From positions 124,001 to 188,000 of the forward strand of contig OZ241742.1 of the NCBI GenBank assembly GCA_965200955.1: 64,000 bases of DNA. Direction: 5' to 3'. The notes beneath the pieces are model-generated. The model saw only the letters and a program-made list of their open reading frames with translations, ran no database searches and was not told where the DNA came from. The DNA comes from Bin80 sp026708685 (lineage in GTDB: Bacteria > Bacteroidota > Rhodothermia > Rhodothermales > Bin80). The translations under genes and the position numbers were made by a program. Positions 19,578 to 29,571 of this stretch are shown one piece after another; the first letter of the stretch is position 1, and each line of letters opens with the position of its first letter.

Positions 19578-22454
19578 TCAGACATTGTTTGTTTTACGAG
19601 AATACACTTGGGGAAGTATATCAGAGATGAACTCTGGTACGTTCTTCAAAACTTCAGTCAACTTCTCGGGTTCGCGTCCACCTGCGGTTGCCAAATCAGC
19701 ACGACCTCCGCCTCCGCCTCCCATCTTACGTGCAAGTTGGCCAATAATCTTCCCCGCATTTACCCCCTTGGATACCAAGTCATCTGTAACAGCAGCAACC
19801 AAATAGGCCTTCTGGCCACCTGAATCCTGCGTCCCTAAGATCCCTATACTTGACTCATTTAATCGGCCTCGTAATTCTTGCCCCAAATTGCGTAGGGTAT
19901 CCATGTCCGTGTCTCCAATCTTTCCAACTGCCAAATGGACTCCTTGTATTGTAACCACATCGGTAAGAATCCTATCAAGTCGTGCTCTCAACTGCTGATA
20001 ACGAAGTTGGTCCACCTCTTTCTGCAATGTTCGGTTGAGCTCCAAGAGTTCGGCCACAGACTCTTCAACGGGATGTTCAGATCCCTTCAATAGCCGCCTT
20101 GTTTCTTTGAGTGAAGCTAAATCTTTTGTCACGAATCTGACGGCATCCTCCCCAGCAATGGCATGAATCCGACGGATTCCAGTCGCAATGGATCCTTCGG
20201 TTAGCAAAAGAAATAACCCAATCTCCCCAGTAGCATCTACATGAGTACCTCCGCATAACTCAACCGAAAACGATTGATCAAAGGTGACCACTCGAACTTG
20301 ATCGCCATACTTCTCCCCAAAAAGGGCCGTTGCACCGCGTGAGATTGCATCTTTATACGGTACATTTTCTTCAATTTCTGCAAGAATATTCCTCTGAATC
20401 TGCTCGTTGACTCTTTCTTGAATCCGCACTAAATCATCTGGCTTGACGCGCTCATAGTGATTGAAATCAAACCGTAGATGATCCTCGGCCACCCGTGATC
20501 CTTTTTGTTCTACGCCAGATCCAAGAACTTCTCGTAGGGCTGCATGCATCAGATGAGTAACAGTATGATGTTTCGCAATGCGTTTTCGTCGATTGATATC
20601 CACCGTTGCAGTCACTTTTGCATTTTTTATTACATCTTGGTCTGGCAGGCGATCAACAAAATGAACAATCTTCTGATCAATCATCTTTGTATCGGTCACC
20701 TGAACGATTTCACCATCAAAACTGAGAGTGCCTGTATCTCCTATCTGCCCTCCTTTTTCAGCATAAAAGGGAGTCTGATAAAGCACGATCGCCGTTTGGT
20801 CAGGATCAAAGTCAAACACTTCAGCATCTTTGAGAAAGGTCTTTTCGTAGCCAACGAATGCACTTTCAGGATCATATTCTTCTATACGTTTACGAATAAA
20901 TCCTTCGGGTCTCCCCACCCCTAGTTCCAGTGTAAGAGACTTTACTTCTGCATTCTTTACATTGCGGGCTCTCTCTTTTTGCTCTTTCATCAGCTCGTCA
21001 AAACGCGGCATATCTACCTGCCGACCACGCTCACGAGCCATGAGCTGCGTTAGATCAATCGGAAATCCATAGGTATCATGCAATAAAAAGGCGATCTCGC
21101 CTGGAATACGACTCAGGTGGGCGACCGACAGAAACGATTCAAGTGGTTGCTCCACTTGTGGATACGCCTTCCGTAATAAATCTTGTGCAGAGGAATTGGC
21201 CTTAAGATCCGTTGCAAATTCTTCTCCATGATCGGAAGAAAGTCCATCTATATAGCTGCATACCTGTTCAAAAAGATCAAGCCCGCGTCCCAAAGTCTTC
21301 AAGAATGCTTTCTCTTCACCGCGGATGTTCTCAATGGTATATTTTTCCTTGGTGCAGAGTTCTGGAAAGATCTCGCCTAATGTCTCAACTACGACAGGCA
21401 CCAAATCACACAAAAAAGGCTTCCTAATCCCTAATGATGTGTATCCATACCTTACTGCCCGTCGCAAAATTCTGCGTATCACATAACCCTGCCCTACATT
21501 CCCCGGAATACATCCATCCGAAATCGCAACGACAATAGCACGAATATGGTCAACAACCACCCGCATTGCAATACGGACTTCGTCTTCATTCAAATTAGAA
21601 TCAATGGCTTCGTATCCACGAATCCCATCAAGGGGAGTCAACTGTGCAACTTGATTAAAGAGGCGGGTGAACGCATCTGTATCGTAGGTGCTGACTTTTC
21701 CCTGCATCACTGCTGCGAGACGCTCCAACCCCATGCCCGTATCTACATGACGGGCGGACAGCGGTATGAGGGAATGATCAGGTTCTGCATTGTACTGGAT
21801 AAAGACGAGATTCCATAACTCAATGACGGTAGGCAAGTCGTGATTGACACATTCATGCCCTGGTATTTGATGTCGTAATTCATCTGGCCGTAAATCAATG
21901 TGGATTTCGGAACATGGACCGCAAGGCCCCGTTTCGCCCATCATCCAGAAATTATCTTTGGTACCACAGTAAAGAACATGGCTCTCGGGTAAATACCGCC
22001 TCCAAAGCGTGGCAGCCTCTTCATCTGCCGGGAGGTGTAGTGCTGGATCTCCTGCATGAACGGTTGCATACAGTCGTTCCTCAGGAAGTTTCCAACGCTT
22101 TACCAACAGCTCCCATGCCATATCGATCGCCTCTTCCTTGAAGTAGTCTCCAAAACTCCAGTTCCCCAACATCTCAAAAAAGGTATGGTGGTACGTATCA
22201 TGCCCAACTTCCTCAAGGTCATTGTGCTTACCAGACACGCGAAGACACTTCTGGGTATCAGCTACTCGAACATAGTCTCGTCGTTCATGTCCAAGAAAAA
22301 TTTCCTTGAACTGGGCCATTCCCGAGTTGATAAAAAGCAGGGTAGGATCATCTGCTGGAATCAGAGATGCACTTGAGACAATGGTATGACCTTTTTCTTG
22401 GAAAAATTCCAAGAATTCAGATCGGATCTGTGATATACTTTTATAGCCTTCCAT
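19578..22454 (-). CDS. alaS: Alanyl-tRNA synthetase
   Basis: 958 aa. It attaches alanine to tRNA-Ala and edits mischarged Ser/Gly. The N-terminal class II catalytic core begins SQIRSEFLEFFQEKGH and contains FINSGMAQFK and the RHVDTGMGLER segment. The editing domain has HHTVTH (about residue 628) and CGGTH (about 734), its zinc ligands. The C-terminal domain has a Gly-rich GGGGGGRADLATAGG segment. It is longer than the roughly 875 aa of the E. coli enzyme but ordinary for Bacteroidota-like bacteria. ATG 22454 is the only sensible start. tRNA-Ser lies directly downstream on the same strand. Confidence 0.97.
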   Translation of the reverse strand: MEGYKSISQIRSEFLEFFQEKGHTIVSSASLIPADDPTLLFINSGMAQFKEIFLGHERRDYVRVADTQKCLRVSGKHNDLEEVGHDTYHHTFFEMLGNWSFGDYFKEEAIDMAWELLVKRWKLPEERLYATVHAGDPALHLPADEEAATLWRRYLPESHVLYCGTKDNFWMMGETGPCGPCSEIHIDLRPDELRHQIPGHECVNHDLPTVIELWNLVFIQYNAEPDHSLIPLSARHVDTGMGLERLAAVMQGKVSTYDTDAFTRLFNQVAQLTPLDGIRGYEAIDSNLNEDEVRIAMRVVVDHIRAIVVAISDGCIPGNVGQGYVIRRILRRAVRYGYTSLGIRKPFLCDLVPVVVETLGEIFPELCTKEKYTIENIRGEEKAFLKTLGRGLDLFEQVCSYIDGLSSDHGEEFATDLKANSSAQDLLRKAYPQVEQPLESFLSVAHLSRIPGEIAFLLHDTYGFPIDLTQLMARERGRQVDMPRFDELMKEQKERARNVKNAEVKSLTLELGVGRPEGFIRKRIEEYDPESAFVGYEKTFLKDAEVFDFDPDQTAIVLYQTPFYAEKGGQIGDTGTLSFDGEIVQVTDTKMIDQKIVHFVDRLPDQDVIKNAKVTATVDINRRKRIAKHHTVTHLMHAALREVLGSGVEQKGSRVAEDHLRFDFNHYERVKPDDLVRIQERVNEQIQRNILAEIEENVPYKDAISRGATALFGEKYGDQVRVVTFDQSFSVELCGGTHVDATGEIGLFLLLTEGSIATGIRRIHAIAGEDAVRFVTKDLASLKETRRLLKGSEHPVEESVAELLELNRTLQKEVDQLRYQQLRARLDRILTDVVTIQGVHLAVGKIGDTDMDTLRNLGQELRGRLNESSIGILGTQDSGGQKAYLVAAVTDDLVSKGVNAGKIIGQLARKMGGGGGGRADLATAGGREPEKLTEVLKNVPEFISDILPQVYSRKTNNV

Positions 22455-23175
22455 CCAAAAGAAAATAAGAGCGTGAAACGCTTTTCATAGGAACCTTGTG
22501 CCTTTTGGAATAGCTCCTATCCCATTGTCGCAGATAAACCTGTATCCATGCATCGTACATTCTGGAATACTTTTCTCTTTTTTATTGCTATTGATCCGGC
22601 AGTAGCTCTCACTGGGGTTGTTTAGCAAAGTCTGAAACTGCCCACTCTTGATCTCCCTCATTACGTTAGATTTTCATTAGGAACGCGAACGATGTGAACC
22701 GATTCAAATGATTATATGAATGGTTGTATACAATTCTATTTTGTCGATTCGTTGATGATCACATTATTCATTAAATTTGATGGTTAGCGTGTGAAGGGGC
22801 TACAAATTCAAGTATCGTGTTACTGGTTGTTCCTTCATGAAATCCATCATCAGTGTTGAAGGGTCTTTGGTGCACTTTTAGAGGCACCATTATCCAATTA
22901 AGGCGTATACTACTTTCTGTGTGGATTTGTGGTTTGATCCTGTTGTACATTGTCTATCTTCATTACTCTCATCGTCTCAATACACACAAATTTTGGAGCT
23001 CATCTTGACTTGATTCTTGATACGCGTTTGTAGTACCATGAATCTGTTTTTTCAACGACTCCTACATTATGTAAGTGCCCATAGGTCGGCAATACTTCTT
23101 TCTGTTCCATGCTCAATTTTCTGAGCATCTACCATGGAATAGATCCACTATATTTAGATTTTCACTAGAATTATT
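22455..23175. other. Gene-free region between alaS and a hypothetical gene
   Basis: 721 AT-rich bases, divergent promoter space for alaS and the 23176 gene. Only a short hairpin (23109-23128) stands out. No RNA family or coding frame could be supported. Confidence 0.5.
23109..23128 (+). promoter_or_regulatory. Perfect 7-bp inverted repeat upstream of the 158-aa gene
   Basis: atgctca and tgagcat pair around a 6-base loop, ending 47 bases before ATG 23176. It could be a leader hairpin or an operator. No T-tract follows. Could also be chance. Confidence 0.3.
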
Positions 23176-23652
23176 ATGAGCAAATATCTTAAACCCATCA
23201 CCAGAGACTTGGCAGACAGCCAAGATCAGGATAATTCTCTTTATGACTGTAATCAATGGTTTCTTGATTGGATGGTCTTATGGCCTGAGGACTGGAATGC
23301 TACCAACAGCCCTGGTCTTACTCAAATGATCGCCGAAGACCTTGCGATATTTGCCGCTGGATATGGACCGTACTGGGAAGCCATTTCCACCAAAACTGAA
23401 TATCAGCCTAATGCGGATAAAGGGAGTCCAGTGACCTTCGGTTCCAAAGAACCCATCAGAGACTTGATCAAAGAGTATTATCAGAAACGTGACGAATTGC
23501 TCCACCGTATGGACGGAGATGCCGCTAAGGCAATCGTAGCAATTGAAGAACAGTATGTGGACATGTTTGGACAAAAACCACCATCAGAACGAATTGGAGC
23601 CGCTCCGACTGTACACGAAATCATCCATCTTGATGACTGGGGAATCCAATAA
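23176..23652 (+). CDS. Hypothetical protein, 158 aa
   Basis: A clean ATG-started frame with ordinary amino-acid use and no signal peptide or membrane segment, so probably cytoplasmic. It is rich in acidic and aromatic residues (CNQWFLDWMVLWPEDW near residue 26; a helical KEYYQKRDELLHRMDGDAAKAI stretch near 100). It ends in HEIIHLDDWGIQ. No family is recognised. The gene stands alone between alaS and DUF4097, with long spacers on both sides. Confidence 0.6.
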   Translation: MSKYLKPITRDLADSQDQDNSLYDCNQWFLDWMVLWPEDWNATNSPGLTQMIAEDLAIFAAGYGPYWEAISTKTEYQPNADKGSPVTFGSKEPIRDLIKEYYQKRDELLHRMDGDAAKAIVAIEEQYVDMFGQKPPSERIGAAPTVHEIIHLDDWGIQ

Positions 23653-23819
23653 TTTCTCTGCATTGAAGTACCAGACAGATTGAACCAGTCACTCGTGAGA
23701 AATGCGAATTCTTCATGTGAAAACCTCTGCGTTGTAGCATAAATATTATTGTGAAAAATGATGTCATCCAAGGGAGGCCATATTTTTTATGTGGAAGCGG
23801 TTCCACAACTCTGAAAGAG

Positions 23820-24731
23820 TTAATGGCGCAGAAGAGATACGTTTCCTACACCCGCGGTCATCACAATGAGAGCATCTCCGCCGCCATTGATTTCACCGGA
23901 AAAAGAGTGGGAGAGAAGCTTTTTGGAAATCTCAATCGGAAACTCACAGGAAACCGTGCCCAAGCTGGCCGTCCCTTTCACTTCCAGCTGAACATCCTTT
24001 GACAGGGATAGAGATACATTCCCAGCACCCGTTCGGAGTTTACTTTCACCCTCTGGTTGCCCATCTATTTCTGCGGTCACATTTCCAGTTCCTGCCATAG
24101 CATTTAATTCTTCCACTTGGCCATAGATGGAGAGATTCCCAGCACCTGTAATGATTTCTGCTTCTTCAAGTGTACCCGAAACTTCGATATTTCCAGCACC
24201 CGACTTGATATCTAACTCCCCCTTGACATCCTCAATCAAAAGGTTACCTGCTCCCGTACGACCAGTGATTTCTCCATGGACTTCCATGATCGTCACATTT
24301 CCAGCACCCGTTTTGAAATCAATATCATACTCAGAGGGTACTCTGACGGTAAGCCTGATCTTGACCGCAGGACCTTTTCTCCATCGCATCCGTCCGCGCT
24401 CGTCTTCCACACGAGAGCTAATCTCAACATCATCTCCGTCCTGATCAAATTCATAGCGGTGAGCGGATTCAAGAAGACGCTCGGCCTCGTCGGAGCTTTC
24501 CGCCCTTGCACGACGCTCAAGTTCAATTTTTACGGAGTTATCATCAGTCCCTTCAATCTCAATGTTTCCACGATCAAAATCCAGCGATAACATACCTCCT
24601 GGATTGACCTTGAATTCTTTCTTGATGACATCCTTTTCAACCGGAAAGGGCTGAAATGCCACCAGTACAAAGGCACAGATAACGATGCCGCCAAACGCTA
24701 CGGGTATTCGGAAAAATGAATTTTTCATCAT
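23820..24731 (-). CDS. DUF4097-type beta-repeat protein (putative adhesin head domain)
   Basis: 303 aa with an N-terminal hydrophobic segment (IPVAFGGIVICAFVLVAF), either a signal peptide or an anchor. The body is a regular series of short beta repeats built on GAGN: GAGNVTIME, GAGNLLIED, GAGNIEVSG, GAGNLSIYG, and later GTGNVTAEI and GAGNVSLSL. This ladder is typical of DUF4097/putative auto-transporter adhesin head proteins, right-handed beta-helix-like folds at the cell envelope whose function is mostly unknown. Two ATGs (24731, 24728) are possible starts. It is divergent from the OsmC genes with 123 bases between. Confidence 0.8.
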   Translation of the reverse strand: MMKNSFFRIPVAFGGIVICAFVLVAFQPFPVEKDVIKKEFKVNPGGMLSLDFDRGNIEIEGTDDNSVKIELERRARAESSDEAERLLESAHRYEFDQDGDDVEISSRVEDERGRMRWRKGPAVKIRLTVRVPSEYDIDFKTGAGNVTIMEVHGEITGRTGAGNLLIEDVKGELDIKSGAGNIEVSGTLEEAEIITGAGNLSIYGQVEELNAMAGTGNVTAEIDGQPEGESKLRTGAGNVSLSLSKDVQLEVKGTASLGTVSCEFPIEISKKLLSHSFSGEINGGGDALIVMTAGVGNVSLLRH

Positions 24732-24806
24732 TTTTAATAATAAAGTGTTTCGTTAAAGTACGCATGATTTGCGAAGAAGGTTGCACAACATACTTGTAGT
24801 GAATCC

Positions 24807-24835
24807 TTTGTATGATCCATAGGTTAAAACCTTTG
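24807..24835 (+). promoter_or_regulatory. Candidate Bacteroidota-type promoter for the OsmC pair
   Basis: TTTG at 24807-24810 and aacctttg at 24828-24835 resemble the Bacteroidota -33 TTTG and -7 TAnnTTTG boxes (one mismatch) with 17 bases between. The start codon follows 20 bases later. This is pattern matching only. Confidence 0.3.
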
Positions 24836-24854
24836 TGTTTACTTAATCAATATA

Positions 24855-25301
24855 ATGCCTAAGGTTACGCTTACACGCACAGATGATAAGTTCCATTTCG
24901 TTGGCAGAAACGAACATGGAAATTCATTGCATTTGGACACTGGTGTAGATGAAGGGGGTAGCGGACAGGGGGTTGGACCTATGCAGGCGGTTGCCATGGC
25001 ATTGGGCGGGTGTAGTGGGATTGATATCGTGATTGTCCTTGATAAACAGCGACAGGATCTTCAGAAATTTGATACGGTCATCACTTACGATCGCGACGAA
25101 AACGAAACTCCAGCCCTCTTTACCAAACTCCATGTTCATTATGAGTTTGAAGGGAATCTTGATCAGGATAAGGTCCGCCGTGCTGTGGATCTTAGCATCA
25201 ATAAATATTGTTCGGTTGCTAAAATTCTTGAGAAATCAGCAACCATCACCGTTAGCTGGTCCATTAATGGCCAGCACTACCACTTAGAACCAATCAACTA
25301 A
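24855..25301 (+). CDS. OsmC family protein (first of two)
   Basis: 148 aa. OsmC/YhfA-like layout: a short strand-rich N-terminus, then QAVAMALGGCSGIDIVIVL with the first Cys, and NKYCSVAKIL with the second, which correspond to the peroxidatic and resolving positions in OsmC/Ohr. Such proteins reduce organic or fatty-acid hydroperoxides with thiol help; YhfA-like members have unclear substrates. Cytoplasmic, no signal. The next OsmC gene starts 13 bases after this stop, so they are almost certainly one transcript. Confidence 0.88.
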   Translation: MPKVTLTRTDDKFHFVGRNEHGNSLHLDTGVDEGGSGQGVGPMQAVAMALGGCSGIDIVIVLDKQRQDLQKFDTVITYDRDENETPALFTKLHVHYEFEGNLDQDKVRRAVDLSINKYCSVAKILEKSATITVSWSINGQHYHLEPIN

Positions 25302-25314
25302 TTATCTTAACAAC

Positions 25315-25746
25315 ATGAGCGTCAATTATGCTACCGCCTCCTGGGAAGGAGATCTCAAGTCTGGAAACGGACACGTCAAAACTGAACGAGGATCTCTTGA
25401 TACCCCATTCACCTTTGCCTCTCGATTTGAAGGAGCATCCGGGATCGGCCCCGAAGATCTAGTTGCAGCCGCCATCTCTGGGTGTTTTTCTATGGCCCTC
25501 TCCAATGAGCTGGCCGGCCAAGGCAATGTCGTAACTCGTGTAGACACGCGTTCCACGGTCACCCTTGGACCCGATCCTGCGGGCGGTTTTCATATCTCAA
25601 GTATTGATCTGGAAGTCCGTGCTACTGTACCCGGCATTGATGATGATGCTTTCCAGAATGCCGCTGAAGCAACCCGAACTGGGTGCCCCATCGCTAAGCT
25701 GTACGCTGGAACCACGATCAATGTAGATGCTCAATTAGTGTCCTAA
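25315..25746 (+). CDS. OsmC family peroxiredoxin-like protein (second of two)
   Basis: 143 aa. Closer to classical OsmC: it starts with ATASWEGDLKSGNG, has GPEDLVAAAISGCFSMALS with the first redox Cys, and TRTGCPIAKLYAG with the second. Expected to reduce organic hydroperoxides. It differs clearly from its upstream neighbour, so the pair is not a recent duplication. Likely co-transcribed with it. Confidence 0.92.
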   Translation: MSVNYATASWEGDLKSGNGHVKTERGSLDTPFTFASRFEGASGIGPEDLVAAAISGCFSMALSNELAGQGNVVTRVDTRSTVTLGPDPAGGFHISSIDLEVRATVPGIDDDAFQNAAEATRTGCPIAKLYAGTTINVDAQLVS

Positions 25747-25975
25747 TGGTTTAGATCTATTTTCACCTTGTCGTCACTGAATTATTGACCATTCAGTGGA
25801 ACCACTGCGGTAGTTCGTCTGGGATCTCGGAAATCATCCTGTCCATTTTCCCGCTATTGTTTGTTCACCGTGTTTGAAGCCCATATCACTCGTCGTTGAT
25901 TCTTTCGTGCTACTCAACTCATTCACTAGATTGCTTACTGCATGATTTTAACGTCAGTCCTTCGTCATTTTTTGC

Positions 25976-28900
25976 ATGAAACACATGATCAATGCTAAGA
26001 GGCTATGGAAGATTGCTCTTTCCATAGCCGTCGTTTGGTGTGCAACTTCAACCCCCTGTCTGTCCCAGTCATACCATAGTGACACAAACATTGAACCGGG
26101 TGTGTTGATGGTTCAATATGAATCTGGGCAATATCTTGCTAAAGCCGCCTATCCTTCAATACTGCAAGTTCAATCCGTGGAATTGGCATTTCCATTCCTG
26201 AAGAATCTACATGGAAAGCGAGCACAACGGGAGAGTATTCAAGAACTTCTACGAGTGTATCGCGTCGTGTACGACGCAGATATATCGCCTCACTATGCAG
26301 TCAAAATGATTGAAAAATCACCCGACGTTGCATTTGCTGAGCCATCATTCCTCTATTCCCCATCCTCGGTCCCAACCCTGCCAATTACTGAGAAACAATT
26401 TGAATCTATCCCTAATGATTCATTGTTCTCTAACTCGGAAAATTCGTACATGTATAAAATGCAAATGACCAAAGCCTGGGATGTGGTCAAAGGTGAAGAT
26501 GGGAATGTGGTCATTGCTATTGTAGACACTGGTGTAGACTGGGAACATGTTGATTTACGCGACAACCTATGGAAAAATCCTGGAGAAATTCCAGATAACG
26601 GGATTGATGATGATGAAAACGGATTTATTGATGATGTCTCTGGGTGGGATTTTTCAACTGATTCAAATGATCCTAGACCAGATGCTCCTTGGAAATCGCA
26701 TGGAACGGCCGTTGCCGGAGCTGCTGTTGCAGTCACGAATAATGAAATAGGCTCGTCAGGAACGAGTTGGAACGCAAAGTTCATACCCATTGGTGTGTTA
26801 TGTGGGTCAAATGACCTTGGGTTATGTTACCACAACGAAGGAGTATTGTATGCGGCTATGAACGGGGCGTCTATCATCAATGCAAGCTATGGTGTACCTA
26901 GGTTTGAACCAAGTTTAACGAATGATCTAACTATGCAGGCAGCTCTTGACTTAGGGAGCCTTGTTGTGACGAGTGCTGGTAACCATAGTATAGAAATTGG
27001 TGGTTACAACCGTAGGGATTATCCTGGCACTTTCCAACAAACTCTTAATGTTTGTGGTACATATCCTGAATCTTATCAGAACTTATGGAATTATGGATAT
27101 GGCATTGATGTATGTACCTCTGGGGTGGTGGTGACGACTTCTTGGGATGATACTTATGTACTTGCTCCTGGAACATCAGTTGCTACACCTCTCGTTTCTG
27201 GAGTAGCAGCACTTGTGAAAACACGGTTCCCAGAATTTACACCCCAGCAAATCCGTGAACAAATCAGATCAACTGCTGATAAAGTGATCTATGATTTTAA
27301 TCCTCCTTCCTATCAGGGATTACTTGGACGGGGATATGTCAATGCTTATCTAGCTGTGACGGAAATTGACAAAGTCTCCATCCGTTTGGTCGACTGGGAA
27401 ACGGATCATGATGAAAATAATTATTGTTCTCACCTATCCGAAGAAACAACCATAACTGCGACATTTGAATCGTTTTTAGCCGACGCACCCAATGTCTCCG
27501 TGGAGTTTGTTGCAAAATCACCCCATGTAGTATTTCCAAAAGGAAACACTTTCACTATTGGTGCACTCCAAGGCGGGAAAAAATCCTCTGTACGTTTTTC
27601 TTTTACAACTACATCAAACTTCTCAGATCCATTATTGCAGATTGAACCCATCGTCCGTACATCTGATGGTGAAATTGTCAGTGGATCAGATGTGATTGAA
27701 TTATATTTTATTCCAGATGACCAAGAATTAGCATGGCATGAGACTGCAACTTTCCGGTATTCCATGTCTTCATATGCAAAGATTGGATCTACATTTTCTC
27801 AATTGATCTCCAAGGTTTGCGAACCTGATAAAAGTAACATACAGTTGAAAGAAGGACCTACCTTATTCGTTCAATCTGGCTTACTTGTTGGTACTGGAGA
27901 AAACTCTGTTGCAGGTTCTGCACTCGGAATGCGGGGGTGTGAATTTTCAATCTGTCCTTTTCGAAGTCAGGACTTTACTCCTACCAGTCGTCCGGCATAC
28001 TATTCAGAAGATGGTGGAATTCAACAAAGTCGCGTCTCACTCCAAATCTCCAACTCAATCCTGCCTGAAGGCATCAAGGTTGTGCAAGAATCGTTAGTAA
28101 ATTCTGGGAGCGAGTATGAAAATGGTGCACTTTTCCGATACAGTGTGATGAATCATACCGCTCAATCCATCCAAGATGTCCATGTAGGTCTGTACTTTCA
28201 ACCAACCACTACCACTACTGGTGGAATAGAATATGGAGAGGTTACCTATCAGCATAATTCTACTGAGGAAACATTCCCGTTTTTCCGAGATGAATCCTTA
28301 ACAAATAATGAACTTGTAGGTCTTGCTGTCTTATCTGAAAATATACCAAAGCATTACAAAGTCTACAATTCCGATGAGGTTTCGGATTTAGTTCATCCTG
28401 AAGATGCTTGGATGGGGCTTACTGGTGGGGTCAATAAACCACCTGAGGGTAATGAGACTGGAGTTTCTCTAATCATTGGATCGGGCCCTTACTCACTTGA
28501 AGCATACTCGGAAGTCATCGTAGATTTTGCCATGGTCTACGGCACCACTCAATCCAATTTGGCGGAAGCATATTCCAAAATGATAGAGCTAAGAAATGAA
28601 GGATTATCCATTTCTGCACCAACTCAGTTATCGGTTGCCGAAGGAGATTCTGTCTTGTTCTCAATAAGCCTATCCGGTATTACCCAAGAGGACATCAACA
28701 TTACTATGAGCGGGTCTGATGGTTCAGATCTTGTTGTAGATCCGAATACGTTTACTTTCTTAGCAGAACAGGAGTCCATAGTCCAAACGATTACCCTGAA
28801 AGCATTGGAAGACAATGACACTGAGAATGATGTGATCGCCTTGAAGTTGTTATCATCCGGCGGGATTCTTGATGGTCTACAGAAGTATATAAGAATCACC

Positions 28901-29230
28901 ATTACAGATAATGACCTTGTGGATGTAACTGTTGAAGAACATAATCTGCCCCCGTCCATGAATCTGTGGGGAAATTATCCAAATCCATTCTCGGATAGAA
29001 CCACGGTTAAAGTTGATTTACCAGAATCAGCCCAAATCTCCATCGTTGTCACTGATCTATTGGGACGGGTGGTCAAGACTTTGAATTATGGCGAGATTGG
29101 AGGAGGCCACGGGCATCATTTGGAAATCACTACAGGGGACCTAACATCGGGTGTATATTATTATACTTTGAGGGCTGATATGGATGGAAAACTATGGAAA
29201 CAATCACGAGCAATGACGCTCGTTCGGTGA
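25976..29230 (+). CDS. Secreted subtilisin-like (S8) serine protease with T9SS sorting domain
   Basis: 1084 aa. Signal peptide IALSIAVVWCATSTPCLSQS. A pro-region (about 35-150) resembles the fervidolysin-type prodomain. The catalytic triad is visible: Asp184 in AIVDTGVDWEH, His242 in KSHGTAVAG, Ser401 in APGTSVATPLVSG, with the oxyanion Asn in TSAGNH. Beta-rich modules follow, one Calx-beta-like (VAEGDSVLFSISLSG) near 880-985. The C-terminus is a T9SS signal: NYPNPFSDRTTVKVDL and TDLLGRVV. It should be exported by Sec, sent out by T9SS and self-activated by removal of the pro-region. It stands alone; likely role is extracellular protein breakdown. Confidence 0.92.
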   Translation: MKHMINAKRLWKIALSIAVVWCATSTPCLSQSYHSDTNIEPGVLMVQYESGQYLAKAAYPSILQVQSVELAFPFLKNLHGKRAQRESIQELLRVYRVVYDADISPHYAVKMIEKSPDVAFAEPSFLYSPSSVPTLPITEKQFESIPNDSLFSNSENSYMYKMQMTKAWDVVKGEDGNVVIAIVDTGVDWEHVDLRDNLWKNPGEIPDNGIDDDENGFIDDVSGWDFSTDSNDPRPDAPWKSHGTAVAGAAVAVTNNEIGSSGTSWNAKFIPIGVLCGSNDLGLCYHNEGVLYAAMNGASIINASYGVPRFEPSLTNDLTMQAALDLGSLVVTSAGNHSIEIGGYNRRDYPGTFQQTLNVCGTYPESYQNLWNYGYGIDVCTSGVVVTTSWDDTYVLAPGTSVATPLVSGVAALVKTRFPEFTPQQIREQIRSTADKVIYDFNPPSYQGLLGRGYVNAYLAVTEIDKVSIRLVDWETDHDENNYCSHLSEETTITATFESFLADAPNVSVEFVAKSPHVVFPKGNTFTIGALQGGKKSSVRFSFTTTSNFSDPLLQIEPIVRTSDGEIVSGSDVIELYFIPDDQELAWHETATFRYSMSSYAKIGSTFSQLISKVCEPDKSNIQLKEGPTLFVQSGLLVGTGENSVAGSALGMRGCEFSICPFRSQDFTPTSRPAYYSEDGGIQQSRVSLQISNSILPEGIKVVQESLVNSGSEYENGALFRYSVMNHTAQSIQDVHVGLYFQPTTTTTGGIEYGEVTYQHNSTEETFPFFRDESLTNNELVGLAVLSENIPKHYKVYNSDEVSDLVHPEDAWMGLTGGVNKPPEGNETGVSLIIGSGPYSLEAYSEVIVDFAMVYGTTQSNLAEAYSKMIELRNEGLSISAPTQLSVAEGDSVLFSISLSGITQEDINITMSGSDGSDLVVDPNTFTFLAEQESIVQTITLKALEDNDTENDVIALKLLSSGGILDGLQKYIRITITDNDLVDVTVEEHNLPPSMNLWGNYPNPFSDRTTVKVDLPESAQISIVVTDLLGRVVKTLNYGEIGGGHGHHLEITTGDLTSGVYYYTLRADMDGKLWKQSRAMTLVR

Positions 29231-29571
29231 TCTCAGCGAAACATTTCTATCTGAGACCATCCAAAGAATCAGGTCAACACACTCATTCAGGACTGTGTTG
29301 TCAAATGAGATTCACTGGTGTTGTTAATGAGTCATCCGTTGACAATCCACGATATGGTAGCGATGTTGCCTGTCCTACTATAAGATCCAAGGAAATAATA
29401 CGGATACGCAACTCTGGGATGGCACCCATTGAACTGTCACACTCTCCAGTCTAAGAACATCCAAACAAAGTGACCTAAAATGAATTTCAGCAACCTCGAT
29501 TTAAATTGACGCATACAAAAACAGAACGGGGTGTGTGAACTTGACGATACTCAGCAAGAATGTCTGCTGTC
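29231..29571. other. Spacer between convergent genes
   Basis: 341 bases between the subtilase stop and the helicase stop. A loose tctcag/ctgaga repeat lies just after the subtilase. No gene or strong terminator seen. Confidence 0.4.
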
